Position numbers and translations under genes: made by a program. A DNA stretch of 47,449 bases. Origin: Xanthobacteraceae bacterium. GTDB taxonomy: Bacteria; Pseudomonadota; Alphaproteobacteria; Rhizobiales; Xanthobacteraceae. The notes beneath the pieces were generated by a model that worked only from the letters and a program-made list of their open reading frames with translations, did no database searches and was not told the DNA's origin. Positions 16,123-24,707 of the stretch are shown piece by piece. The DNA is taken from positions 1 through 47,449 of the forward strand of contig JASHRW010000189.1 of NCBI GenBank assembly GCA_030037065.1, in the 5' to 3' direction. Positions within the stretch are counted from its first letter, which is position 1. The number at the start of each line of letters is the position of its first letter.

Positions 16123-18801
16123 ATGGATCTTGTACTGGTAGAATCGCCCGCCAAGGCAAAAACGATCAACAAGTATCTGGGCCGCAACTACGAGGTTCTG
16201 GCCTCGTTCGGCCATGTGCGCGATCTGCCGGCCAAGAGTGGTTCGGTCGATCCCGACACCAATTTTCGCATGCTGTGGGAGGTCGACCCCAAGGCAGCGA
16301 AACGGCTCAACGACATTGCCCGCGCCGTCAAGGGTGCCGACAAACTTATTCTGGCGACCGACCCTGACCGCGAGGGCGAGGCGATCTCCTGGCACGTCCT
16401 CGAAGTCCTCAAGCAAAAGAAGGCGCTGAACGGACAGACGATCCAGCGGGTCGTCTTCAATGCCATTACCAAGCAGGCGGTCACAGAAGCGATGCGGCAG
16501 CCGCGAGCCATCGATCAGGCCCTGGTCGATGCCTATCTCGCCCGTCGCGCACTCGATTATCTCGTCGGCTTTACGCTGTCGCCGGTGCTCTGGCGCAAGC
16601 TGCCCGGCGCACGCTCGGCCGGACGTGTGCAATCGGTGGCATTGCGGCTCGTTTGCGACCGCGAACTGGAAATCGAGAAATTCGTCCGCCACGAATATTG
16701 GTCGATCGTGGCTACACTGGCGACGCCGCGTAACGAAACCTTCGAAGCGCGCCTTGTTGGCGCTGACAGCAAGAAGCTGCAGCGTCTCGACATCGGCTCG
16801 GGCGCCGAAGCCGAGGCTTTCAAGCAAGCGCTAGAGAACGCCGTCTTTACGGTAGCCGCGGTCGAAGCAAAGCCGGTCAAGCGGCATCCGCAACCGCCCT
16901 TCACGACCTCGACCTTACAGCAGGAAGCCAGCCGCAAGCTCGGCTTCGCTCCGGCCCATACCATGCGCGTGGCGCAAAGGCTCTACGAGGGCGTCGATAT
17001 CGGCGGCGAAACCGTAGGCCTCATCACCTATATGCGCACCGACGGAGTCCAGATCGCCGGCGAAGCGGTCAGCGCCGCGCGGCGCGTGATCGCTGACGAT
17101 TACGGCGCGCGGTACGTTCCACCTTCGCCACGGCGTTATGAAACGAAGGCCAAGAACGCACAGGAAGCGCACGAGGCGATCCGGCCGACCGACCTTAGCC
17201 GCCGACCGCAGCAAACCAAGCGCTATCTCGATGCCGATCAGGCCAAGCTCTATGAGCTGATCTGGCTGCGGACGATGGCGAGCCAGATGGAATCCGCTGA
17301 ACTTGAGCGCACCACCGCCGATATTACGGCGAAGGTCGCAGCCCGGCTCCTTGAACTGCGCGCGACGGGAACTGTGGTGAAGTTCGATGGGTTTCTGACG
17401 CTCTATCAGGAAGGACGAGACGAGGATACCGACGACGAAGAGTCGCGCCGGCTGCCGGAAATGAGCACAGGCGAGCGCCTGGCAAAACGCTCCATCGCCG
17501 CCGACCAGCATTTTACCGAACCGCCGCCGCGCTACTCGGAAGCCTCTCTGGTCAAGCGCCTGGAAGAGCTCGGCATCGGCCGGCCCTCGACCTACGCCTC
17601 CATCCTGCAGGTGCTCAAAGATCGCAAATACGTGCGCCTGGATAAGCGCCGGCTGTATCCGGAAGACCGCGGCCGCATCGTCGTCGCCTTCCTGGAAAGC
17701 TTTTTTGCAAAATATGTGGAGTACGATTTCACCGCTGGTCTTGAGGAACAACTCGATCTTATCTCCAATCACGAAATCGCGTGGCGCGAAGTGTTGCGCG
17801 ACTTCTGGCGCGACTTCATCGGCGCCGTCGACGACACCAAGGACCTCAAGATCTCGCAAGTGATCGACGCGCTCGATGCCCTGCTGGCGCCACATCTGTT
17901 TCCCCCGCGCGCCGACGGTGCCGATCCGCGTCAATGCCCGAATTGCTCGGGCGGCCGTCTCACGCTTAAGCTTTCAAAATACGGTGCCTTCATCGGGTGC
18001 TCCAATTATCCGGAATGCCGCTACACGCGGCCGCTGTCGCCTGCCGCCGACGGCGCAGCCGACATCGGCACCAAAAAACTCGGCGAGGATCCCAAAACCG
18101 GCCTGGACGTGACGCTGCGCAGCGGGCGCTTCGGCCCTTACGTGCAGCTTGGCGAATCCGTAGACGGCGAAAAGCCAAAACGCGCCAGCCTGCAGAAGGG
18201 CATGACGCCCGAAGACGTCGATCTCGCCACTGCGCTCAAATTGCTTTCGCTGCCGCGCGAAGTCGGCCGTCACCCCGAAGACGGCGAGCCGATCCGCGCC
18301 AGCATCGGCCGCTTCGGCCCCTATGTGCAGCATGGCAAGACCTACGCCAACCTGGAAACCGGCGACGACGTGTTCACCATCGGGCTCAACCGCGCCGTGA
18401 CGCTGATAGCCGAAAAGGTCGCCAAAGGGCCGCGCTCTCGGCGGTTTGGCGCCGACCCCGGCCGGCCCTTGGGCGAGCATCCGAGCAAGGGCGGACTGGT
18501 CGTTGCTAAAAATGGCCGCTACGGTCCCTATGTCAGCCATGCCGGGATCAACGCGACGTTGCCGCGCGACAGGACGCCCGAGACGGTCACACTCGAGGAG
18601 GCTGTTGCCTTGCTCGATGCCCGTGCCGAACGCGGCGCTCCGGCCCCGCACGCACGTCCGCGGAGAGCCAAACGCCCCGGCAAGCGACCAACGACCAGCG
18701 CGGAGGCGAGACCTGCCCTTCCCAGGCCTTCCGCAAGGCCTTCCAAACCGTCGGCAAATTCCAAAACAAGGCGCAAACCGCCGACGGAAGCCGCCGAATA
18801 G
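16123..18801 (+). CDS. topA: DNA topoisomerase I
   Basis: Type IA topoisomerase that relaxes negative supercoils. 892 residues. The Toprim domain begins with MDLVLVESPAKAKTINKYLG (Glu7) and contains LATDPDREGEAISWH (Asp80, Asp82). The active-site Tyr is Tyr303 in GLITYMRTDG. After the core comes a C4 zinc finger (C605-x2-C608, then C-x5-C in GCSNYPEC). Three topoisomerase C-terminal repeats with GRFGPYVQ, GRFGPYVQ and GRYGPYVS follow, ending in a lysine/arginine/proline-rich tail. ATG 16123 matches the family start; an earlier ATG adds six residues. Confidence 0.97.
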   Translation: MDLVLVESPAKAKTINKYLGRNYEVLASFGHVRDLPAKSGSVDPDTNFRMLWEVDPKAAKRLNDIARAVKGADKLILATDPDREGEAISWHVLEVLKQKKALNGQTIQRVVFNAITKQAVTEAMRQPRAIDQALVDAYLARRALDYLVGFTLSPVLWRKLPGARSAGRVQSVALRLVCDRELEIEKFVRHEYWSIVATLATPRNETFEARLVGADSKKLQRLDIGSGAEAEAFKQALENAVFTVAAVEAKPVKRHPQPPFTTSTLQQEASRKLGFAPAHTMRVAQRLYEGVDIGGETVGLITYMRTDGVQIAGEAVSAARRVIADDYGARYVPPSPRRYETKAKNAQEAHEAIRPTDLSRRPQQTKRYLDADQAKLYELIWLRTMASQMESAELERTTADITAKVAARLLELRATGTVVKFDGFLTLYQEGRDEDTDDEESRRLPEMSTGERLAKRSIAADQHFTEPPPRYSEASLVKRLEELGIGRPSTYASILQVLKDRKYVRLDKRRLYPEDRGRIVVAFLESFFAKYVEYDFTAGLEEQLDLISNHEIAWREVLRDFWRDFIGAVDDTKDLKISQVIDALDALLAPHLFPPRADGADPRQCPNCSGGRLTLKLSKYGAFIGCSNYPECRYTRPLSPAADGAADIGTKKLGEDPKTGLDVTLRSGRFGPYVQLGESVDGEKPKRASLQKGMTPEDVDLATALKLLSLPREVGRHPEDGEPIRASIGRFGPYVQHGKTYANLETGDDVFTIGLNRAVTLIAEKVAKGPRSRRFGADPGRPLGEHPSKGGLVVAKNGRYGPYVSHAGINATLPRDRTPETVTLEEAVALLDARAERGAPAPHARPRRAKRPGKRPTTSAEARPALPRPSARPSKPSANSKTRRKPPTEAAE

Positions 18802-18838
18802 TCTAGACGAAACGACCGCTGGCCAAGGAAAACGGCCA

Positions 18839-21079
18839 ATGAGCGGGCCGATGAAAGATACGCTGCCCTCACGCAAGGACCTTCTTGCCTTCATCCGCGA
18901 TCGTTCCGGCAAGGTCGGCACCCGGGAAATCGCGCGCGCCTTTGGCGCCAAAAATGCCGACCGCGCCGCGCTCAACAGCATGCTGCGGGAATTGGCCGAC
19001 GAAGGGCATATCGATCGGCGGCGCAAGCGGCTGCATCGCGCCGGCACGCTGCCGCCCGTCGTGCTCGCCGATATAACCGGTCGTGACGGTGACGGCGAGT
19101 TTTTGGCGCGACCGACCGAATGGGACGAACAGACCCACGGCGCGCCGCCGGTCATCCGCATTATTACACCGCGGCGCGCCAAACCGGGTGAAGTGGCCGG
19201 AATCGGCGACCGCGCGCTGATCCGGATCGAGCGATCCGGCGAGGAGATAAGCGGCCGCGTCATCAAACTCATCGACCGCGCCAAGCACCGTGTGCTCGGC
19301 GTTTTCCGCGATCTTCCCGGCGGCGGCGGGCGGCTGGTGCCGATCGACAAGAAGCAACTCGGCCGCGAACTTTCGATTCCCGCCGGTGCCACGGCGGGGG
19401 CCGCAGACGGAGACCTCGTTTCGGTCGAAGTTGCACGCCACGGCCGGCTCGGCTTGGCGAACGGCTCCGTGGTCGAACGGCTCGGCTCGATCAAGAGCGA
19501 ACGGGCGGTCAGCCTGATTGCAATCCACGCCCACGAGATTCCACAAACCTTTTCGCGCGCCGCGCTGGCCGAAGCCGAGGCGGCACGACCTGCTCTGCTT
19601 ACAGGCCGCGAGGACTGGCGCGACGTGCCATTCGTTACAATCGATCCGCCTGACGCCAAGGATCACGACGACGCGGTTCATGCCGCGGCTGACCCCGATG
19701 CGCGCAATCCGGGCGGCTACATCGTCCGCGTGGCAATCGCGGACGTGGCGTATTACGTGCGGCCGGGCTCGGCGCTCGACCGCGCGGCGGCCGAGCGCGG
19801 CAATTCGGTCTATTTTCCCGACCGCGTCGTGCCGATGCTGCCCGAGCGCATCTCCAACGATCTATGCTCGCTTCGGCCGGACGAGGACCGACCGGCACTC
19901 GCGGTGCGCATGGTGATCGGCGCCGACGGCCGCAAGCGCTCGCATACGTTCTACCGCGTGTTGATCCGCTCGGCGGCGCGCCTGCATTATGAACAGGCGC
20001 AGCTTGCGGTGTCCGGCCGGCCCGACGAAATTACCCAACCGATCGTGCCAAAGGTTCTCGATCCGCTCTACGCCGCCTATCGCGCGGTGCGCTGCGCACG
20101 CGACCAGCGCGAGCCGCTCGATCTGGAAATTCCCGAACGCAAGATCGTGCTCAAATCCGATGGAACCGTGGACCGCGTAGTCATGCCGCAGCGGCTGGAA
20201 GCACACCGGCTGATCGAGGAATTCATGATCCTCGCCAATGTCGCCGCCGCCGAAAGCTGCGAGCGCACCCGCGTGCCGCTCATCTATCGCGTGCACGACG
20301 AGCCGGCGCCGGAAAAGATCAACGCGCTGCGGGAGTTCCTGGCCACGCTTGACATTTCCCTGCCAAAGGGGGGCGCGTTACGGCCAAGCGCATTTAATCG
20401 AATCCTGGCGCAGGTGAAAGGCTGCGACGTTGAACGACTGGTCAACGAAGTCGTGTTGCGCAGCCAGGCGCAAGCCGAATATTCGGCGGAAAATTTCGGC
20501 CATTTCGGCCTCAACCTGCGCCGTTACGCCCATTTCACCTCGCCGATCCGTCGCTACGCCGACCTCATCGTACACAGGGCCCTGATCCGCGCGCTCGCCC
20601 TCGGCACCGATGGTCTCGCCGGCGAGGTCGATACGCGTGGGCTTGCCGAAATCGCCGCCAACATTTCGGCAGCCGAACGCCGCGCCATGAAGGCCGAGCG
20701 CGAGACTGCCGACCGGCTGATCGCGCATTTTTTGGCCGACCGCGTCGGCGCCGTGTTCGATGGACATATTTCGGGCGTCACGCATGCCGGTCTGTTCGTC
20801 GAGCTGGACGAAACCGGTGCCGATGGATTCATACCGGCGCGCCACATCGGCGACGAATACTTCCGTTTTCACGAACCGGGCCGCGCCTTTATCGGCCGCA
20901 CTCAGACACATCGGCTCGGCGATCCGGTGACCGTCGAACTCGTCGAAGCAGCGCCGGTCGCCGGTGCCTTGCGCTTCAAGCTGGTCCGGCATGTGGTCGC
21001 CCGTGGGCAAAAAACTGGACACAGGCCGCCGAAGTGGCGGAAATCTAGCAGGCGGCTGCATTCGCAAGCGAGCAATTAA
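18839..21079 (+). CDS. rnr: ribonuclease R
   Basis: Processive 3'-5' exoribonuclease that degrades structured RNA. 746 residues from ATG 18839, which follows AAGGA at good spacing. Order: N-terminal helix-turn-helix (KDLLAFIRDRSGKVGTREIA), cold-shock domains with DGDGEFLARP, the RNB catalytic domain with TIDPPDAKDHDDAVH (about 266-280, the Asp cluster binding metal), HFTSPIRRYADLIVHR, and a C-terminal S1 domain (GVTHAGLFVELDETGADGFI). The basic tail is short. It follows topA after 37 bases and precedes a NUDIX gene after 15, so it sits in a translated block. Confidence 0.96.
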   Translation: MSGPMKDTLPSRKDLLAFIRDRSGKVGTREIARAFGAKNADRAALNSMLRELADEGHIDRRRKRLHRAGTLPPVVLADITGRDGDGEFLARPTEWDEQTHGAPPVIRIITPRRAKPGEVAGIGDRALIRIERSGEEISGRVIKLIDRAKHRVLGVFRDLPGGGGRLVPIDKKQLGRELSIPAGATAGAADGDLVSVEVARHGRLGLANGSVVERLGSIKSERAVSLIAIHAHEIPQTFSRAALAEAEAARPALLTGREDWRDVPFVTIDPPDAKDHDDAVHAAADPDARNPGGYIVRVAIADVAYYVRPGSALDRAAAERGNSVYFPDRVVPMLPERISNDLCSLRPDEDRPALAVRMVIGADGRKRSHTFYRVLIRSAARLHYEQAQLAVSGRPDEITQPIVPKVLDPLYAAYRAVRCARDQREPLDLEIPERKIVLKSDGTVDRVVMPQRLEAHRLIEEFMILANVAAAESCERTRVPLIYRVHDEPAPEKINALREFLATLDISLPKGGALRPSAFNRILAQVKGCDVERLVNEVVLRSQAQAEYSAENFGHFGLNLRRYAHFTSPIRRYADLIVHRALIRALALGTDGLAGEVDTRGLAEIAANISAAERRAMKAERETADRLIAHFLADRVGAVFDGHISGVTHAGLFVELDETGADGFIPARHIGDEYFRFHEPGRAFIGRTQTHRLGDPVTVELVEAAPVAGALRFKLVRHVVARGQKTGHRPPKWRKSSRRLHSQASN

Positions 21080-21094
21080 TTGGATAGAACCGTA

Positions 21095-21856
21095 ATGAGC
21101 GAGCCGATGGTTGAGGCTGGCATCGCGGCGGATAGGGCCGAACGGCTGACGCGCACCATTCGCGATCAGACTTTTCCGAACCTAAAGCCTCGCGATTCCG
21201 CGACGCTCATTCTTATCGATCGCAGTGAAACGGTTCCCAAGGTGCTGCTCGGCCGCCGGCATCTGCGGCACCGTTTCATGCCGGGGAAATTCGTCTTCCC
21301 GGGAGGCCGTATCGAACCCGCCGATCGGCTCATGGCGGCACTGACGCCGCTGCACCAGCGCCACGCCTCCCGCTTGATGCAGCGCGTGCGGCATCCGAGC
21401 GCGGCCAAAGCGGCCGCGTTTGCGCTCGCTGCCATCCGCGAGACCTATGAGGAAACCGGTCTCATGCTTGGGGTGCGCACCGAAGCAACGATCAAGACGC
21501 CGTCCGGAGCTTGGGAAGCCTTTGCCGCGGCGGGAGTGATGCCGGATCTCAGCAAAATCCATTTCATCGCCCGCGCTATCACTCCACCGAAGCGCCCGCT
21601 GCGTTTCGACAGCCGTTTCTTCGCCGCCGACATCGACGCCGTTGTAAATCGCGTAGACGGTATGGTCGGCCCCGACGCCGAATTTGTTGAGCTGGTGTGG
21701 CTGCCGATCACTGAAGCCCGCAGTCTCGACATGCCCGGCATCACCGCCGTCGTGCTCGAAGAGCTGCAGGATCGGATCGCCACCGGCATGAGCGTCGACT
21801 TTCCGGTTCCGCTCTACCGCATGCTGCGCAAACGCTTCGTCCGCGAAATCCTCTGA
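21095..21856 (+). CDS. NUDIX hydrolase with split Nudix box
   Basis: 253 residues. The Nudix box is broken by an insertion: FPGGRIEPAD at 68-77 and RETYEETG at 115-122 are separated by about 37 residues instead of about 8. This arrangement is known from NUDT19-type coenzyme A diphosphatases, so an acyl-CoA or CoA substrate is plausible but unproven. The motif residues needed for metal (R-E-x-x-E-E-x-G) are intact. ATG 21095 is preferred to the TTG at 21080. It lies between rnr and rpmG on the same strand, a neighbourhood retained in related genomes. Confidence 0.88.
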   Translation: MSEPMVEAGIAADRAERLTRTIRDQTFPNLKPRDSATLILIDRSETVPKVLLGRRHLRHRFMPGKFVFPGGRIEPADRLMAALTPLHQRHASRLMQRVRHPSAAKAAAFALAAIRETYEETGLMLGVRTEATIKTPSGAWEAFAAAGVMPDLSKIHFIARAITPPKRPLRFDSRFFAADIDAVVNRVDGMVGPDAEFVELVWLPITEARSLDMPGITAVVLEELQDRIATGMSVDFPVPLYRMLRKRFVREIL

Positions 21857-21949
21857 GCGCCGAGCGCTGACCCGCACCTGGCTTTCTTGACATTCGAATG
21901 CCGCCGACTAGGTTGACGCGCAGCAATCGGGCTTTTTAGAGGTTCTGCC

Positions 21950-22117
21950 ATGGCCAAAGCCACCACGATCAAGGTCAAACTGGTTTCCAGTGCTGATACC
22001 GGCTTCTATTACGTGACGCGCAAGAATTCGCGCACCATGACCGACAAACTGGTGAAGAAGAAATACGATCCGGTGGCGAAGAAGCACGTTGAATTTCGCG
22101 AGTCGAAGATCAAGTAA
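21950..22117 (+). CDS. rpmG: 50S ribosomal protein L33
   Basis: 55-residue ribosomal protein bL33 of the Cys-free type: [20 protein letters not shown], then [19 protein letters not shown], ending [10 protein letters not shown]. The length and the lysine-rich composition are typical. There are no zinc-binding cysteines, so it belongs to the C-minus form. It is preceded by a 93-base gap after the NUDIX gene and followed by a GC-rich hairpin at 22148. Confidence 0.97.
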   Translation: MAKATTIKVKLVSSADTGFYYVTRKNSRTMTDKLVKKKYDPVAKKHVEFRESKIK

Positions 22118-22521
22118 GCGCGACACGCTCGTCGCCAAAATGCAATCATGCCCGGCCACGTGCCGGGCATTTGCGCTGTTGGAGCGAGTGAAAAGGTGGC
22201 CGGCCGGGAACGGTGTCATGAGGAGGCCACTCGAACCGATCCCGTGCCGGCCGAACCCCACGGACCCAGGAGATGCGGCGGACCTGAGCACTCCGTAGGG
22301 TTGTCGATAGCCAGAGGATGCCTTGCCATCGCGTAACGCGCGGCAGACGACAATCTTCCCGGCTCTGTATGCTTTCCGACAAAAGGCTATCTTAACCTGT
22401 GGAGAAATCAACGGCCAAAATTTCGCCAAAAAGTGGAATTTGCCCGCTAACCACAATAATTGTGATTAACGACCTCGTGTAAGATCAAGAAAAGTCATTG
22501 ATTTTAGGCCGGCGCAGCAGC
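22118..22521. other. convergent gene-free gap with structured DNA
   Basis: 404 bases between the 3' ends of rpmG and pleD with no convincing gene. It holds the hairpin at 22148-22170 and a GC-rich inverted repeat (GCCGGCCGGGAACGG at 22199 against GATCCCGTGCCGGCCG near 22238). It also has an AT-rich part from 22378 to 22510 with a perfect 13-base palindrome CACAATAATTGTG at 22452-22464. Since no protein gene starts here, promoter-like features would have to serve an RNA. Confidence 0.5.
22148..22170 (+). terminator. hairpin after rpmG
   Basis: Stem ATGCCCGGC and GCCGGGCAT around CACGT, followed by TTGCG. The stem is strong but lacks a T run, so termination is likely yet not certain. Confidence 0.55.
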
Positions 22522-23895
22522 TCATGCCGCCTCCGGCACCACGCGATTGCGGCCATCGCGCTTAGCCCGGTAAAGGGCCTGGTCGGCGCGCTTGAGGAGT
22601 TTCGCGGCGTCGTCTTCCTTGCCGCGTAGTGCAGCAATCCCGATCGAAATTGTGACCGGAATGGTTCGCGCACCCTGCTGGATGGCAAACGCGTCGGCCG
22701 CAATGCGCCGGCGCAGACGCTCCGCCACCATGGCGGCGACTGCCATGTCAGTTTCCGGCATGACCACGACGAATTCTTCGCCGCCGTAGCGGCAGGCGAG
22801 GTCGATGCCGCGGATCGAGCGTTTGATGCGCAAGGCAAACTCGCGCAGCACGTCATCGCCCGCGTCGTGGCCATGGGTGTCGTTGATCGATTTGAAATAG
22901 TCGATGTCGAGCACCAAGGCGGTGAGCGGCTTACCGCGTGCGACCGCCTGTTCGATCAGGGTCGCAAGATGGCTCTCCATGTAGCGTCGGTTGAACAGAC
23001 CGGTCAGGGCATCGGTGATCGCCATTTCGATCGATAGCTGCACGTTGTCGCGCAGCCGCTCGGTATAACGGCGTTTGCGCACCTGGGTGCGCACGCGAGC
23101 GAGCAACTCGTTCTTGTCGATCGGCCGCATCAAATAATCGTTCACGCCGATTTCGAGACCACGCACCATGCGCGCGTTACTGTCCGGTTCGGCGATTGCA
23201 AGAATGGGAACACTGCGCGTGCGTTCGAGCGAACGCACTTGGCTGCACAGCCGCAGCGCGTCGAAGTTTTCCAGTCCGAGTGAAACGATAAGGAGATCGT
23301 AGTTGCCCTCTGCGGTCCGAAATAAGGCCTCGTTGGGGTCGGCCTCGACCTCCACATTCTGCTCGGCGCCGAGCACCGAGGCGATGCGCTCGTACGAAGC
23401 CGGGCGATCGTCGACGATGAGCACGCGGCCGTCACGGCCGGTATCGGAAACGGCGTCGCGCTCCGGCGATTCGATGCCGATGTCGCGCGAAGTTACCGCG
23501 CGCATGCGCAACTCGTCGGTGACCATTTTCAGCCGAGACAGCGAACGCACGCGGGCAATCAGCGCCAGATCGGGGAGCGGCTTGGTCAAAAAATCGTCGG
23601 CCCCCGCTTCCAGCCCGCGCACCCGGTCGGAGGCCTGGTCGAGCGCGGTCACCATGATGACCGGAATATGATGCGTCGCCGGGTTGGCCTTCAATCGCCG
23701 GCACACTTCGAACCCATCTACATCGGGCATCATCACATCGAGCAGCACGAGGTCACATTCGGCGCGCTCACAGATCGCCAGCGCCTCCGCGCCGCTCATG
23801 GCGGTGATGACGTCGAAATACTCGGCCGACAGCCGCGCTTCGAGCAACTTGACGTTTGCAGGAATGTCGTCGACGACGAGAACGCGGGCGGTCAT
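22522..23895 (-). CDS. pleD: diguanylate cyclase response regulator PleD
   Basis: Makes cyclic di-GMP upon phosphorylation and acts at the cell pole during the swarmer-to-stalked type transition. 457 residues: REC1 with Asp53 (LLDVMMPD), REC2 (about 157-275) in which the phospho-acceptor position is Ser (LLIVSLGL), as usual for the PleD adaptor domain, and GGDEF domain with GGEEF 371-375. The inhibitory site RxxD (RGID 362-365) is present, so product feedback is expected. It starts 10 bases after the divK stop, in the same operon. Confidence 0.96.
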   Translation of the reverse strand: MTARVLVVDDIPANVKLLEARLSAEYFDVITAMSGAEALAICERAECDLVLLDVMMPDVDGFEVCRRLKANPATHHIPVIMVTALDQASDRVRGLEAGADDFLTKPLPDLALIARVRSLSRLKMVTDELRMRAVTSRDIGIESPERDAVSDTGRDGRVLIVDDRPASYERIASVLGAEQNVEVEADPNEALFRTAEGNYDLLIVSLGLENFDALRLCSQVRSLERTRSVPILAIAEPDSNARMVRGLEIGVNDYLMRPIDKNELLARVRTQVRKRRYTERLRDNVQLSIEMAITDALTGLFNRRYMESHLATLIEQAVARGKPLTALVLDIDYFKSINDTHGHDAGDDVLREFALRIKRSIRGIDLACRYGGEEFVVVMPETDMAVAAMVAERLRRRIAADAFAIQQGARTIPVTISIGIAALRGKEDDAAKLLKRADQALYRAKRDGRNRVVPEAA

Positions 23896-23905
23896 CGCAA
23901 GTCAC

Positions 23906-24277
23906 TCACGGATTGCCAAGGAAGTGGCGGACGGTTTCGATGAACTTACCGACCGAAATCGGTTTGGAAAGGTAGGCCTCGCAGCCACCCTCGCGAATGC
24001 GCTCTTCGTCGCCCTTCATGGCAAAGGCGGTGACAGCGACCACCGGAATACGTTTGAGCTCGGCGTCGTCCTTGAGCCATTTAGTGACTTCGAGGCCGGA
24101 CACTTCCGGAAGCTGGATATCCATCAAGATCAGGTCCGGCTGGTGCTTCCGTGCCAGATCGAGCGCTTCGATGCCGTTGCGCGTTCCAACCGTGCCGTAA
24201 CCGTGCGCCTCCAACAGATCGTGGAAGAGCTTCATATTGAGCTCATTGTCCTCCACGATCAGGACAGTTTTGGCCAT
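23906..24277 (-). CDS. divK: single-domain response regulator DivK
   Basis: Polar cell-fate regulator acting upstream of CckA-ChpT-CtrA. 123 residues, a lone receiver domain: acidic pocket in [20 protein letters not shown], phosphorylation site Asp53 ([13 protein letters not shown]), and the conserved Thr and Lys in [13 protein letters not shown] and [11 protein letters not shown]. The wording is that of DivK ([19 protein letters not shown]). It is followed by pleD, the operon known from Caulobacter and Hyphomicrobiales. The 115-base gap to the divergent DUF3572 gene must hold both promoters. Confidence 0.97.
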   Translation of the reverse strand: MAKTVLIVEDNELNMKLFHDLLEAHGYGTVGTRNGIEALDLARKHQPDLILMDIQLPEVSGLEVTKWLKDDAELKRIPVVAVTAFAMKGDEERIREGGCEAYLSKPISVGKFIETVRHFLGNP

Positions 24278-24392
24278 CCCCCAATCCTTCGCCTGCCTGC
24301 GCCCGTGCCCGCCGCGGCAAGGACGCTAGCCTTTATTGCTGCACGCCGCCCAATGCTGTTCAAGCTAGTGCGGATATATTACGGAAAGGCAA

Positions 24393-24698
24393 ATGCAACC
24401 GAATAGAAAAGCCTCACAACCCACGAGGGAAGCGGCGGAAATGCTGGCTGTTCAAGCGTTTGCGTTCATCGCCGAAGAGCCGCAATCGCTGAGTCGCTTT
24501 CTCGAAGCAAGCGGCTTATCCGCGGAGCGAGTCCGCGCGGCATCTCGCGAGCCTGGCTTTCTTACCGGCGTGCTCGAGCATATCCTTGCTGACGAGAGTC
24601 TTCTGGTTGCGTTTGCGCAGGGGGCCGGGATTGACCCCGCCGACGTGGCACGGGCGGCCGGGGCGCTCGGCGGCCAATGGGAACGCGACTTACCGTGA
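24393..24698 (+). CDS. DUF3572 protein
   Basis: 101-residue all-helical protein: AEMLAVQAFAFIAEEPQSLS, RFLEASGLSAERVRAAS, and FLTGVLEHILADESLLVAFA. This matches DUF3572, a family restricted largely to alphaproteobacteria and of unknown function. It has no signal peptide or cysteines. GGAAAGGC stands before the ATG. It is immediately upstream of dinB and downstream of the divergent divK promoter, a placement kept in many relatives. Translation of dinB may be coupled to it, since only nine bases separate the genes. Confidence 0.85.
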   Translation: MQPNRKASQPTREAAEMLAVQAFAFIAEEPQSLSRFLEASGLSAERVRAASREPGFLTGVLEHILADESLLVAFAQGAGIDPADVARAAGALGGQWERDLP

Positions 24699-24707
24699 GC
24701 TTCCGCC

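Noticed and set aside
17974-19659. 561-codon minus-strand frame
   Set aside because: Antisense to the end of topA and the start of rnr, both confidently placed; no motif was seen in it.
22373-22400. A near DnaA box (TGTGGAGAA) downstream of rpmG
   Set aside because: A single site with a mismatch and no cluster or origin-linked genes; not enough for a replication origin.
21908-22456. 182-codon minus-strand frame over rpmG and the convergent gap
   Set aside because: It runs antisense through rpmG, a certain gene, and has no domain pattern. The gap is better described as gene-free or RNA.
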